Below, in pieces: positions 1 to 11,913 of a stretch of 64,000 nucleotides of DNA. The stretch's first letter is position 1. Each line of letters starts with the position of its first letter. Position numbers and translations under genes: made by a program. The notes beneath the pieces were generated by a model. The model saw only the letters and a program-made list of their open reading frames with translations, was not told the origin of the DNA and ran no database searches. This stretch comes from Batillaria attramentaria (Eukaryota; Mollusca; Gastropoda; Batillariidae), in the NCBI GenBank assembly GCA_018292915.2, contig JACVVK020000315.1, positions 300,001-364,000 of the forward strand, written 5' to 3'.

Positions 1-425
1 CATTGTTATAGAGGATGGCGCTTTCTGTACGATCCGTGCCGTAGTAAGTGTTGCCAAACATCACACACCTCACTGGCTGCTGGTCTTTGAAGGACAGAAC
101 CTCGATGGCCGGTTTGGCCACATTACCACGTATCGTCAGCATCTTGGGTTCTCTTCCTTCCAGCTCTACAGAGGCAACTTCCTCGAACTGTCCCGGCACT
201 CTCGTCACAAACTCCACCTACAACAACACATAATACAGACAACTTCATACAACACTGGGTCATGGAGAGGGGTGTTTACCTGTTGGACATTTATTCCAGA
301 GGGCGTCTCATCTTCTCTGACCATACACGCTGAATTTGATTGAAAGTGACATGACCAAAGTGGCAATAGAACAAAGACTATATATCAAACAATACCACTG
401 CTTCTGTTGTGCTGAATTATAATGA

Positions 426-459
<34 letters not shown>

Positions 460-1271
460 TGTACACAGACAACACACATTCAGCCAATCCAGACTTAGCA
501 AATTAGAGACAAAACTTGTCCACAAAGTAACAGTAAGAGCGGTTACCTTGATAATCTGCACGCTGTCTGGGGGCACAGAGCCAGTGGCGGGGATGATGGC
601 GATGGGTTTGCTCCCTTCGTACGTGAACTTGAAATTCCCTGCCCTTGATCCGGAGTTGACTAGGGTTATTTCCCTGGCGATGACCTTGCTGTTGGAGAGG
701 ACATTTCCAAAGTCGACTTCCGACTGTAACTCCAGTGCTGGCCGAGTGGGATACCTAATGGAGAATCAGTCAAGACACCACTTACATTACTGTACTTACA
801 TTACACAGTGACACCAGAACAAGTTGTACTAATACATGTAGTTTTCTAGTGGACCTACTGCAGTAAATGATCACTTTGTGGCAGAACAAACATTCACGTT
901 ATCTGGTTTGTGTGTGTGTGTGTGTGTGTGTGTTTTGCATTTTTGTTTTGTTTTTGGTGTTGTTATTGTTGGGTTGGTTTTTTTTTTGTTTTTTTTTGGG
1001 GGGGGGGGGGGGGGTTTCCAGTTTTGTTGTTGTTGTTGGTTGTTTTTTTTTTGTTTTTTTTTTTTTTTTTTTGGGGGGGGGGGGTATTTATTTTTTATTG
1101 GGGGGGGGGGGGGGGGGGGGTTGGTGTTTTTGTCTTGTTGTTGTTGTTTGTTTGTTTTTGTTTTTGGTTTGTTTTTGTTTTGGTTTTTTGTTTGTTTGTT
1201 TGGGGTTTTTTTGTTTGTTTGTTTGGTTGGTTGGTTGGTTGTTTTTTTTTTTTTTGTTTTTTTTTTTTTGG

Positions 1272-1303
<32 letters not shown>

Positions 1304-2233
1304 ACTTGTATAACTGCATTGTTTTGAATTGTGAAACTACCCAAAACTGGTCCAATGACCTATTATGAAGCACTGACCCAAAGATTGGCACCTCGATGAC
1401 CTCTCCGTCCACGGTCACCACCAGCCTGTCTTGCCACTCTGACTCTTCTTTTGGTTCATATTCCACAATCGCCGGCACACTCAAACCTGAAGCAACTGGG
1501 GTTTCTGGATTCTTCACTTTCAGTCGGAATAACTGTTTAGACAGGATTTTTGGTTTTTCAATTAAAAAAATAATAATAAAACACGGAAACGCACAGTGGT
1601 ACCAACACATACCAATACAGACATTTTGTAACTCACCGATTTTAAAACCGACAGCATAGTTCTTTTAAACACAATGCACTCAGACAGCTTTGGTTATAAT
1701 GCTTGCTCTGGTGTGTGCAACCCAAATTTTTCATTTAAAAACAGACCATAAAGTATTTTTTACTTTGAATTTTATATCAAAGTTGAAATGAAATGAAAAT
1801 ATATCTTATCAGGATAAAAGATTAAGTAAGGAAGGGTTCTTCTACTCCTTACGTAACGCAAACAAAAACTAATTCGCGGATAAAGTTCCCTGCACTATGT
1901 GAAAAAAAACCAGAAAATGTAACGTTGGACAAATATTATTATGCAAACTGGTCTAGGGGAGACGCTGCACCTTAAGCGGGGGAAGGGGGGAGGGGGGAAA
2001 GGGGTGGGGGTGGGCGTGGGGATGTAATGTGGATATTCGGTCGTACTAATGTGGAGTGTTCGTGGCTGCCCACATGTGCTTACCTTGCTCTTGGGTCCAT
2101 AGTAGCGGATGCTGCGACTACTGCCCGCCACATTCTTCACCACCACATTCAGGCTGTACACAGACCCCGGCGACGTGTTGTCGAATATCAACACGGGCGG
2201 TACGATCCTGACTCCATGAACGTCGCCCTCCAT
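1..2233 (-). CDS. CFAP47: CFAP47-like ciliary protein, N-terminal part (gene runs off the left edge)
   Basis: Four coding exons on the minus strand: 2084-2233, 1378-1532, 547-754 and 1-217 (open at the edge). Donors are GTAAGC, GTCAGT and GTAACC; phases 0, 2 and 0 join without a stop. About 243 residues are visible. They form immunoglobulin-like MSP/ASH-type beta repeats: an opening VRIVPPVLIFDNTSPGSVYS, then VASGLSVPAIVEYEP, VDFGNVLSNSKV and a terminal SAILYNN. This order resembles the start of CFAP47, a very large axonemal protein needed for sperm flagella. I recognise it by remembered family pattern; HYDIN or DLEC1-type paralogues have similar repeats and are the main alternatives. The start at 2233 is the only ATG opening the first exon. 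Intron 2 (755-1377) holds an extreme G/T-rich tract, and intron 3 (218-546) a run of 29 C. The gene is head-to-head with DNAJB13. Confidence 0.72.
430..458 (+). repeat. Poly(C) run, 29 nt
   Basis: Uninterrupted C run in CFAP47-like intron 3, poly(G) in the transcript sense. Confidence 0.92.
906..1302 (+). repeat. G/T-only tract with poly(G) blocks (CFAP47-like intron 2)
   Basis: About 400 bp in which the plus strand is almost only G and T, with GT repeat, oligo(T), and poly(G) blocks up to 30 nt. The transcript strand is A/C-rich. Confidence 0.9.
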
Positions 2234-2623
2234 CTTGTCTATTTTGCAAGACCAGAAACTGGCATAACTAGTGACAAAAAAACACGACAGGCTAAGCTAC
2301 AAGCACTTGTAACGGCCTCGCTAGATGCGCCGACATGTTGTTTAGGCGGGTTGCTTGGGACTCCGTAGAGACAATGTTTCGTGGCCACATTTGCGAAACC
2401 CAAAAGTTCCAAGTTTTTTGTATATTTGCGAAAAAATGTATTCCATATAGTCAAAAGAGTTCAAACACTTCTTTAAAAATGATCACACAGGAAAAATATG
2501 AGTGTTTACGTAGATGTTCGAAACTACCGGAACGAGTTTTACTTAGTCTGTAACCAAGCGATCCGCCATCTTTTCGCTGTACACAAACACTTATCAACGT
2601 GCACGACTGATGCTGTAGTCAAG
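2234..2623. promoter_or_regulatory. Shared promoter of the CFAP47-like gene and DNAJB13
   Basis: Only 390 bp separate the two divergent start codons, so both 5' UTRs and promoters must lie here. No TATA box is evident. A forkhead-type TGTTTAC lies at 2503-2509. A weak RFX-like half-site pair (GTTGCTTGGGAC) lies at 2350-2361. Both genes encode axonemal proteins, so a common ciliogenesis control is a reasonable inference. Confidence 0.6.
2503..2509 (-). promoter_or_regulatory. Forkhead-type site in the ciliary gene pair promoter
   Basis: TGTTTAC on the plus strand (GTAAACA on the minus) matches the core bound by FOXJ1 and other forkhead factors. It lies 115 bp before the DNAJB13 ATG. The motif is short and could be chance; the ciliary context raises its likelihood. 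Confidence 0.35.
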
Positions 2624-5600
2624 ATGGGTGTCGATTATTATAGCATCCTCAACTTGACTCGCAGCGCAACAGGCGCTGACATCAAAAAACAGTAAGAGGG
2701 GTTTGTCTTTAGCTGCACAGAGACGTCTGCTTTTGAAATACATCTCGCATTTAGACGCTCGCTCCTCTATCCCATTATTTGTAGAGTTCATGTTTTGATA
2801 TTGTTCGACGATGAAAACAACATGCTAACGGAACTATTTTTCACACTGGACTGGTGAATATAACGCAAGGTAGTTGAATACTGATTTCTACTTTGATGGT
2901 CTGCCGCATCGGTAACTGTTTCTGTGGAAAGAGATCAATGCTTCCAACACTAAAGTCGGAAAAGAGATTTGTGAGTGTAAGTGTGAGTGCGAGGAGAGCA
3001 AGTCAGTTCATGGTGTTGTTTTCTATAAATTGCAGTGTATGTACTGATATGCTGTTTTTTTCTGAGTGAAAGAGAAAACTGGGGAAAGAATGATTTCTGA
3101 TAACTTTGAACTGAAATCAGCAGCTGTTTACAGTACATTGTTTACAACTGGTGTGGTGAACGTTTTCATCACCAGACATTGTAACTGTATTTCAGCTATA
3201 GAAAGCTGTCTCTGAAATATCATCCAGAGAAGAATCCTGGAGATCAGGCAGCTGCTGACAAGTTTATGCAAGTGGCCGAAGCGTATGATGTGCTATCAGA
3301 TCGTAAGTAACATCAGTTGCATGTATACTGTATGGAGTCTAGCTCCTTTTTTGCCTGGAAACACAATTAAGTACCGGAAATACTGTGATGAATTACGTTC
3401 AATAATCAGTGACCAAAACAAACCCCAGCTTTTGTTGACGTTTGCCATGTTAAGTTTTTAAAATGTGTGTCACACAGGTTTTCAAACTTGGAAAAATGTT
3501 TTGAGTATTGTTACCAGTGGTTACCAAACATTCCCTCTCTCTCTCTCTCTCTCGTTCATAGTTTGGTTTGCATATGAATTAAGCTCGTCATTGTAAGCTT
3601 ACCGTGTAGAACCAGACATCAGTCATACTGTTTCTGTGGTTTTTTTCCCCCCATGTGTGTTTAGCTCGTAAGCGTGCGGTGTATGACCAGTTTGGAGAAG
3701 AGGGCCTGAAGAATGGCGTACCTTCTGGAAGTGGGGAGACAGGGGCGTGGACCCAGGGCTATACCTTTCACGGCGATCCTGACAAAGTGTTCCGAGACTT
3801 CTTCGGTGGAGATAATCCTTTTCAAGGTGACCTATCTTCACTCTTGCTCCATCTTTCTTTCTGTCTTTTCTCCCTCTCTTTCTTGCTCTCTCTCTCCTTC
3901 TGTCTTCTCTCCCTCTCTCTCTTGCTCTATCTCTCCTTCTGTCTTCTCTCCCTCTCTCTCTTGCTCTAACTCTCCTTCTATCTGTCTCTCCCTCTCTCTC
4001 TCTTGCTCCATCTTTCTTTCTGTCTTCTCTCCTTCTCTTTCTTGCTCTACTTCTCCTGTCTGTCTCTCCCTCTCTCTCTTGCTCCATCTTTCTTTCTGTC
4101 CGTCTCTCCCTCTCCTGTCTGTCTGTCTCTCCCCCTCTCTCTCTTTCTGTCTGTCTCTCCCCGTCATCAGTAGCAGTTGCCGTCACAATATGCATCGCAC
4201 GAATGTGACAAGTGATGGTTCTGGTCCAAATGAAAAAGCAAGTTCACTGCTTTTGAACACGATACATGTATTATCAACAGCCTGTGTCACGATACATGTA
4301 TTATCAACAGCCTGTGTCCCGATACATGTATTATCAACAGCCTGTGTCACGATACATGTATTATCAACAGCCTGTGTCACGATACATGTATTATCAACAG
4401 CCTGTGTCACGATACATGTATTATCAACAGCCTGTGTCACGATACATGTATTATCAACAGCCTGTGTGAGATGCATGCACATACATATAAGAAAGTGAAT
4501 CTCTGTTTCTTTTCCACAACATCTCATTTTCATGCGCATCTCCAAAAAGATAGCAACATGACTTTACCTTTCTCTCCTTTTTTAAGTGGATGCATACAAC
4601 ATCATCCTTCAGAAGAGTTGGTATAGGTTTATTGTTGTATTGTTCATTCACACGCAAGACTGCTTGTTTTGTCAAAGGGGAATGATGGATGCATTGTCAG
4701 TAATATGTCATGTGTATTTTCTGCCAGTTTATTTTTTAATTTATGCATACATTTACTCACCGTGAATGTGAAATATGTGAATCAGTGTGCATCAGCATGT
4801 GAAACGTTGCCAAGACAGTAATTAAGACAGACAAGTCCATTGTCACACTTTGCATGGCCTTTCATTCTTGGACTTCTTCACATCTGATTGGCCACAGTCA
4901 CTGTCGCTGTGCGCTGCATGGACATGCTGATTTCAGCCATTCACTCAGCACAGGAGCATGTCATAAGTTTTCTATCATCTTTCTTTTTTTCATTGAAAAT
5001 GCAATGAAGCATATTTGATGACACGGAGACAAGGTTACAGCAACTGTCACTTTGTGAACTTACTGTTTGTGTCAGTTCATGTACAAGTTCACCACAAACT
5101 TCCAAAGTCTATTGAACAAATCATAATTGGACATTAAACAGTAGAGCTGCAGTAATTTTGCCACCTGCAAGCTACCTTCATCAGAAAATCAAAACTTAAT
5201 AAATGCAGTTTTCATGAGTTGGTTTTGTTTTATTCTAACTGGTACATTCGACTGACGGGACATATTTTTTCCAGTATTCCATTTTCAAATTAGTAATTTA
5301 CTGGCTGTAGCCAGTTAATGCGTTCACTGGTGCTGATCGACATTTCTGTACGCTGATAGTATGTAGATCAAACTTTTATATTTTATGCTTGTGATCTCCT
5401 GCCAAGAACTTTGCTGAATTTCTTTTCGTTTATATATTCATTAAGAAGCTTGAAATGTGTACTTGGAATAAATGTGACTGGTAGAGTTTGATGATTGGGT
5501 GGATAGCGACCTTAATGTGGTGATCAAGGCTGATTTTTTTTGCAGAGTTCTATGACCGAGTGGATAGTGACCGTAGTTTAAAAAAAAACTTTAATTGGCA

Positions 5601-8556
5601 GAGTTATATGACTGTGTCTATAATGACCTTAGTTAATAATGATTTCATTGGCAAAGTTCTATGATCGAGTGGATGGTGACAGTAATTAATAATGATTTGT
5701 TTGGCAGAGTTCTACGACCGAGTGGATGGTGACCTCAGCATGGGGTTCGGTGGGCTGCATGGTCGCGGTGCCAAGAAGCAGGACCCGCCGATCGAGCGCG
5801 ACCTCTTCCTGTCGCTGGAGGAAGTCTACCACGGCTGTACGAAGAAGATGAAGATCTCTAGACGAGTGAGTCACCACAAACTGTTACAGGAAAGGGAGTG
5901 TGCCACTGGCCAATAGATATTCACTCGTTGGCTGACACAACATTTCTGACCTGACCTTACTGATTTTTCTTTATCAGTGCCTGCACTTCATTTTCACAGA
6001 ATGATGCTTACTGCTTAGTATCTTGTAATGGCTCTCAAGACCTGATTTGTTGTCAAAACCATGATGTTGCAGGTGATGAACGAGGACGGCCATACGTCCA
6101 GTATTCGTGACAAGATTCTCACAATCACCGTCAAGAAGGGTTGGAAGCCTGGTACCAAGATTACCTTCCCTAAGGAGGGCGACCAGGGACCGAACAACGT
6201 ACCAGGTATGTCACTCTGTGTACATCAGCATTCATTGTTATTAGCACCACCAGCGCACCTGGTGTTCACTGAGGATGGTAGGCCATCAAAACTGAAACTC
6301 TCTTTCTTTGCTCCTTGACTTTTGACCAGAGCTTCACATTCAAGATTTTGTAGTGTAAAAAGCTGTCAAAAGGTTAAGGTCATTACGGTAGTACATGTAG
6401 AGTGTAAACTATGCAAGTTTTACCTGCATGGTACACCATACACAGCTGTCAAAAGGTTAAGGTCATTACTGTAGTACATGTACAGTGTAAACTATGCAAG
6501 TTATACCTGCATGGTACACCATACACAGCTGTCAAAAGGTTAAGGTCATTACTGTAGTACATGTACAGTGTAAACTATGCAAGTTATACCTGCATGGTAC
6601 ACCATACACAGCTGTCAAAAGGTTAAGGTCATCACTGTAGTACATGTACAGTGTAAACTATGCAAGTTATACCTGCATGGTACACCATACACAGCTGTCA
6701 AAAGGTTAAGGTCATTACTGTAGTACATGTACAGTGTAAACTATGCAAGTTATACCTGCATGGTACACCATACACAGCTGTCAAAAGGTTAAGGTCATTA
6801 CTGTAGTACATGTACAGTGTAAACTATGCAAGTTATACCTGCATGGTACACCATACACAGCTGTCAAAAGGTTAAGGTCATTACTGTAGTACATGTACAG
6901 TGTAAACTATGCAAGTTATACCTGCATGGTACACCATACACAGCTGTCAAAAGGTTAAGGTCATTACTGTAGTACATGTACAGTGTAAACTATGCAAGTT
7001 ATACCTGCATGGTACACCATACACAGCTGTCAAAAGGTTAAGGTCATTACTGTAGTACATGTACAGTGTAAACTATGCAAGTTATACCTGCATGGTACAC
7101 CATACACAGCTGTCAAAAGGTTAAGGTCATTACTGTAGTACATGTACAGTGTAAACTATGCAAGTTATACCTGCATGGTACACCATACACAGCTGTATAA
7201 CAGCACCATGTGATGTTGTTTCTCAACAGCTGACATTGTGTTCATCGTGAAGGACAAGCCCCATCCAAGATTCAAACGTGAAGGTTTGAACCTCATCCAC
7301 ACAGCCAAGGTGCCCCTTGGTCAAGCATTGACCGGCTGCACAGTGGACATCACCACACTGGACGAACGCATCCTGCACATTCCTATCAATGACATTGTCA
7401 AGTGAGTTAACCCATCCTGCACATTCCTATCAATGACATTGTCAAGTGAGTTACACCCATCCTGCACATTCCTATCAATGACATTGTCAAGTGAGGTACA
7501 CCCATCCTGCACATTCCTATCAATGACATTGTCAAATGAGTTACACCCATCCTGCACATTCCTATCAATGACATTGTCAAATGAGTTACACCCATCCTGC
7601 ACATTCCTATCAATGACATTGTCAAGTGAGTTACAGCCATCCTGCACATTCCTATCAATGACATTGTCAAGTGAGATACACCCATCCTGCACATTCCTAT
7701 CAATGACATTGTCAAGTGAGGTACACCCATCCTGCACATTCCTATCAATGACATTGTCAAGTGAGGTACACCCATCCTGCACATTCCTATCAATGACATT
7801 GTCAAATGAGTTACACCCATCCTGCACATTCCTATCAATGACATTGTCAAGTGAGTTACACCCATCCTGCACATTCCTATCAATGACATTGTCAAGTGAG
7901 GTACAGCCATCCTGCACATTCCTATCAATGACATTGTCAAGTGAGATACACCCATCCTGCACATTCCTATCAATGACATTGTCAAGTGAGGTACAGCCAT
8001 CCTGCACATTCCTATCAATGACATTGTCAAATGAGGTACACCCATCAGTGGTGGCCAGCTCTACAAAAAAAGCTTGCAATTCAAAATTTGCATATTATGA
8101 AAATGCTGATTGATTAAATTAGCCCTTTTCACCCCCCCCCCCCCCCCCACCAAACTGTACTTCTGCTCTTGCAGCTTCAGCCAATTATACAAAGTACGTC
8201 TGAAGTGTATATATAGAAAATCACAATGCCATCCCAAACCTAGAAACAAAAGTACCGGTCTGCTGTTGTTGACAAATTGCAACTGTCTGTCAAACATTAT
8301 TGTTTTTGCTTTCTAAATTCCAATGGTCAGTCCAGTTTATAGAGGAAATAGATTGTTAGTGACCACTTTGACTGAAGTGACAAGTGACCGGTAACGTTGC
8401 AGGCCTGGCTACAAGAAGATTGTACCAACAGAGGGCATGCCGCTCTCTTCAGACCCAACACAGAAAGGTGACCTGATCATTGACTTCAACATCGAGTTTC
8501 CAAGATCCTTGACACCGGAGAAAAAAGATCTTTGCCGGAAAGCTCTTCTTGTCTGA
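2624..8556 (+). CDS. DNAJB13: DnaJ homolog subfamily B member 13 (radial spoke HSP40)
   Basis: Seven coding exons: 2624-2691, 3196-3302, 3665-3826, 5708-5865, 6073-6205, 7230-7401 and 8403-8556. They sum to 954 nt, 317 aa plus stop, close to human DNAJB13 (316). An N-terminal J domain (residues about 1-65) has HPE in place of the catalytic HPD; the human protein also lacks HPD, so an Hsp70-stimulating role is doubtful. A G/F-rich linker with [19 protein letters not shown] follows, then the two C-terminal beta domains ([39 protein letters not shown]). There is no zinc finger, as in type II HSP40s. In known systems the protein sits in the radial spoke neck of motile cilia and sperm flagella. 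Exon 4 has tandem decoy acceptors upstream, and exon 6 has its donor repeated in an array; both are reported separately. The start is the first ATG that opens the J domain. Confidence 0.95.
3833..4165 (+). repeat. Polypyrimidine (CT-rich) tract in DNAJB13 intron 3
   Basis: About 330 bp of almost pure C/T on the coding strand, with loose units around cttgctctatctctcctt. It starts within 10 bp of the exon 3 donor. It produces long false open frames on both strands. Such a tract can bind PTB-like factors in the transcript or form triplex DNA; neither is shown here. Confidence 0.85.
4261..4467 (+). repeat. 30 bp minisatellite, 7 units (DNAJB13 intron 3)
   Basis: Seven near-identical 30 bp units beginning gatacatgtattatcaaca, the last one 27 bp long. 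One unit differs by a single base (gtccc for gtcac). Confidence 0.97.
5475..5707 (+). repeat. Tandem decoy copies of the DNAJB13 exon 4 acceptor
   Basis: Four degenerate copies of the start of exon 4 lie directly upstream of it, at about 5479, 5541, 5596 and 5650, spaced about 53-62 bp. The 5541 copy has an eight-T run followed by gcag and then nine codons of exon-like sequence. The next copies read ggcagag and ggcaaag. Extension from the 5541 copy meets an in-frame TGA before the real exon. Confidence 0.88.
6361..7190 (+). repeat. 83 bp minisatellite, 10 units (DNAJB13 intron 5)
   Basis: Ten units of exactly 83 bp beginning agctgtcaaaaggttaaggt; an eleventh starts at 7191 and breaks off. 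Units are nearly identical, indicating recent expansion. The array ends about 40 bp before the exon 6 acceptor. Each unit contains the partial palindrome tacatgtaca. Confidence 0.97.
7369..8046 (+). repeat. 45 bp minisatellite built from the DNAJB13 exon 6 donor boundary
   Basis: Fifteen units, the first 44 bp and the rest 45 bp. Unit 1 is the last 33 nt of coding exon 6 plus the true donor and 5 further bases. Units 2-15 repeat that exon end and donor within the intron. Eleven of the 15 keep GTGAG at the boundary; four read ATGAG. The codon after the shared AAG is always TGA, so use of any later donor would truncate the protein. Confidence 0.95.
8133..8149 (+). repeat. Poly(C) run
   Basis: About 17 C residues in DNAJB13 intron 6, one of many G/C homopolymers in this window. 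Confidence 0.9.
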
Positions 8557-8693
8557 TTGAGTGTTTACATGTCATGACTTTTCATCTCCATCTCTACATG
8601 TCTAACTCTAAGGTGGAAGGAAGCATTGCATTCTCAATGGCCTCTACAGTTGTGCATGTAACTGTAACAGTTTGTGTCGAGTCGGAAACCTAG

Positions 8694-8695
<2 letters not shown>

Positions 8696-8761
<66 letters not shown>
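8696..8761 (+). repeat. CA microsatellite (DNAJB13 3' UTR)
   Basis: About 66 bp of perfect CA repeat, 140 bp after the stop codon, so probably transcribed. Confidence 0.95.
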
Positions 8762-8762
<1 letters not shown>

Positions 8763-9078
8763 CACAGGTTCATGAGGATGTTTGTCACACTGGGCAATGA
8801 ATTAACATTTTATACTTTGAATTTCTGTAGGAAATACAGATGGTTAATTTTAGCTGTTTTCCCTTGCTTCGGCCAGCTTTGTTATTGTACATTTGTTTCA
8901 GTGGGTCGAGGATTCTAATTGTACATTTTTGTACAAAGGGCGAAACAGCACCCAAACAGTTTAGCGTGAGCATTGTTAGGTTTGTACTTAATTTAAAAAA
9001 AAGGTATTTACTACCATGTAAACGTTTCTTCCCTCGCAATGTTCAAATGTTTATTGTAAGCCAGTGTATATTTGTGTG

Positions 9079-9084
9079 AATAAA
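9079..9084 (+). terminator. DNAJB13 polyadenylation signal
   Basis: AATAAA about 520 nt after the DNAJB13 stop, followed by a T-rich stretch (taaattttgatcagt). It is the only canonical signal on this strand between the stop codon and the next repeat array. Confidence 0.65.
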
Positions 9085-9344
9085 GTAAATTTTGATCAGT
9101 CTCAGCACTATGTTCCCAATTTGTGAAATCAGTGTACATGGAAATAGAGAGTTGGTGGTAATATGAAGCAAATAATATAATGAAGTGTGACCTGAAGTCA
9201 AAAAAAAAAAAAGTCTCTTGGTCAAGAGTAGAGATGTATGGAGCAGGCTCACATGTCCGCCCCAAGATTGACACCTGCATTGCAGACAGCATCTTGTTCC
9301 TAGCGAGGTGAGCACACATCTCTACCACATTAAGAGATTCACTA

Positions 9345-10460
9345 CAGTGTATACATGTCTGTATATTGCATGTCTCAACATCTTACATCTACATCTGTAG
9401 TGTACACATGTCTGTATATTGCATGTCTCAACATCTTACATCTACATCTGTAGTGTACACATGTCTGTATATTGCATGTCTCAATATCTTACATCTACAT
9501 CTGTAGCGTACACATGTCTGTATATTGCATGTCTCAACATCTTACATCTACATCTGTAGCGTACACATGTCTGTATATTGCATGTCTCAACATCTTACAT
9601 CTACATCTGTAGCGTACACATGTCTGTATATTGCATGTCTCAACATCTTACATCTACATCTGTAGCGTACACGTCTGTATATTGCATGTCTCAACATCTT
9701 ACATCTACATCTGTAGCGTACACATGTCTGTATATTGCATGTCTCAACATCTTACATCTACATCTGTAGCGTACACATGTCTGTATATTGCATGTCTCAA
9801 CATCTTACATCTACATCTGTAGTGTACACATGTCTGTATATTGCATGTCTCAACATCTTACATCTACATCTGTAGTGTACACATGTCTGTATATTGCATG
9901 TCTCAACATCTTACATCTACATCTGTAGTGTACACATGTCTGTATATTGCATGTCTCAACATCTTACATCTACATCTGTAGTGTACACATGTCTGTATAT
10001 TGCATGTCTCAACATCTTACATCTACATCTGTAGTGTATACATGTCTGTATATTGCATGTCTCAATATCTTACATCTACATCTGTAGTGTACACATGTCT
10101 GTATATTGCATGTCTCAACATCTTACATCTACATCTGTAGTGTACACATGTCTGTATATTGCATGTCTCAACATCTTACATCTACATCTGTAGTGTATAC
10201 ATGTCTGTATATTGCATGTCTCAACATCTTCCATGTCTACGTTTGTAATTGTATGCATACATACATGTATGTATATTGCATGTCTCAACATCTTTGATCC
10301 ATATCTGTAATGTATACATACATGTCTGTATATTGCCCGTCTCAACATCTGCCATCTACTTCTGTAATATATACTGCATGTCTCAACATCTTCTATCTCC
10401 ATGTGTAATGCATACATGTATGTATATTGCATGTCTCAACATCTTTGATCCACATCTTCA
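9345..10460 (+). repeat. 53 bp minisatellite, about 20 units
   Basis: Units contain acatgtctgtatattgcatg and end in catctacatctgtag. The first about 16 are nearly identical; the last four (from about 10200) are diverged and vary in length. It lies downstream of the DNAJB13 polyadenylation signal. Confidence 0.95.
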
Positions 10461-11904
10461 GTCGGATGAACAAAAACAGAACTTCAACAAGCTGATGCTA
10501 TGAGACACACCAGTTGTTGTAACAGTTCTGGGCCCCAAACAAGAAGTAGATTACAAACGACAACAAAACTATTAATCTCTTTTACAGGAAAACGCTAAAC
10601 TTCACCTCAGAAAGTGCAGTTCCTTTATTACATTCAAGGTTACATAAGCAGGTAACACTCCTAAACAAATTAATAGATGCACGCTGAATTGCTATATAAT
10701 CAGGGAATAGAACTGATTTGTTCTACAGATACACACTAAATTGTATATATACATACAAGTAATAAACATGTCACTCATTCCCTTCAAATGAAACTGCCAG
10801 TATCTAAACACCACCATTATCATACGCGTACTTTACTGCCAGGGGTTTAGCTATCAAAACATTTCAAATTCCTGAAAATATTCAACGTTTATCATGCAGA
10901 TCTCTGTCGGAGCCAGCTTGATTGTTTGCTTCACAAACACAATCCTACATCTAAAACCAATCCAGTGAGAAACACTAGGCCAGAGCTTTGTCTACAGTTA
11001 CTTTCACTTCATACTTCTCACTTCAACTTTAAAGTAGTCTGTTCCACAGTGACTATATATATGTACATCATATGTCACAAACACAACACAGTATTATAAT
11101 TACAATTCCCTTTCAGTCTTCTTAAAAAGTATCAGTGGTTTTTCACCATGAAATACAGGAAGGTTACCAAATTTTTTTTCCTTCTTCAAACTATGGGTGG
11201 TTTTGTATCCATGATGTACGGTGCGCAAAGTTCCCTCTGTAAAAGCATGGGTAGTTTTGCACCCACAAAGTAAGAGGTGGGTTATACGACATTTTTGTTG
11301 TTTATGAACTTGTTCATTTACAAAGTCACACAAGTTTTGGTGAGTGCTTCACCAACACCCTTACTGACAACGTCATGAAGTTTTGTGGATCTAGCTTGAA
11401 AACTGACTGAGCCACGGATGTTTGAATGAAAGTGTGGGTGCAACTGTACCCACAGTGTATGCTGATAGTTAATGCTGTTATCCTAGTGGGTAGTTATGGC
11501 CATCCTCATGGATTACACTGCAGTCGGTTGACCATTCACTTTACTATCAGACACAGTTGGCTCATTGGTTCGTTGGTTGGTTGGTTGTGTTTGAAAGGCA
11601 ACTGAAAGCCAGCCCCTTAATGTTGTGTGTCCCATGGTTGTGCAGCATTTAGAGAGGTGGGCATCAGTGATGATTGTGTATGTACAGTACAGTTCAGTTT
11701 TGTCAACTCTCAGTCTCCATCAGTCAACCCTCAGTCACATAACATATATCCTCTCCATCCAAATATCACAACACGCTACTGGCCCATGTCTGTAAGAAAT
11801 GCATATATATACATCTGTAAAAAATGAATTAATGGCTTAAGCAAAAAATATCATACACACACAACCTAGCATGATGGCAAAAAATAATCACACACACACA
11901 CACA
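10461..11904. other. Intergenic stretch, no gene recognised
   Basis: AT-rich unique-looking DNA between the 53 bp array and a MITE. No open frame resembles a known protein. It could hold a long COX17 3' UTR, since a minus-strand AATAAA reads at 10624-10629, but nothing in the sequence settles this. Confidence 0.4.
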
Positions 11905-11913
11905 ACCTAGCAT

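Noticed and set aside
867..1610. Open frames of poly-Gly, poly-Pro, poly-Val/Cys
   Set aside because: They arise from homopolymer and GT tracts in the intron of the CFAP47-like gene.
2350..2361. RFX X-box candidate (GTTGCTTGGGAC)
   Set aside because: Only one half-site fits the consensus well; mentioned in the promoter entry but not called as a site.
3623..4195. Arg/Glu-rich 190-codon minus frame
   Set aside because: Reverse side of the CT-rich tract in DNAJB13 intron 3; composition only.
7321..8113. Overlapping open frames of over 200 codons with 15-aa repeats
   Set aside because: Created by the 45 bp exon-boundary array; the real DNAJB13 frame ends at the donor, and in that frame each unit has TGA.
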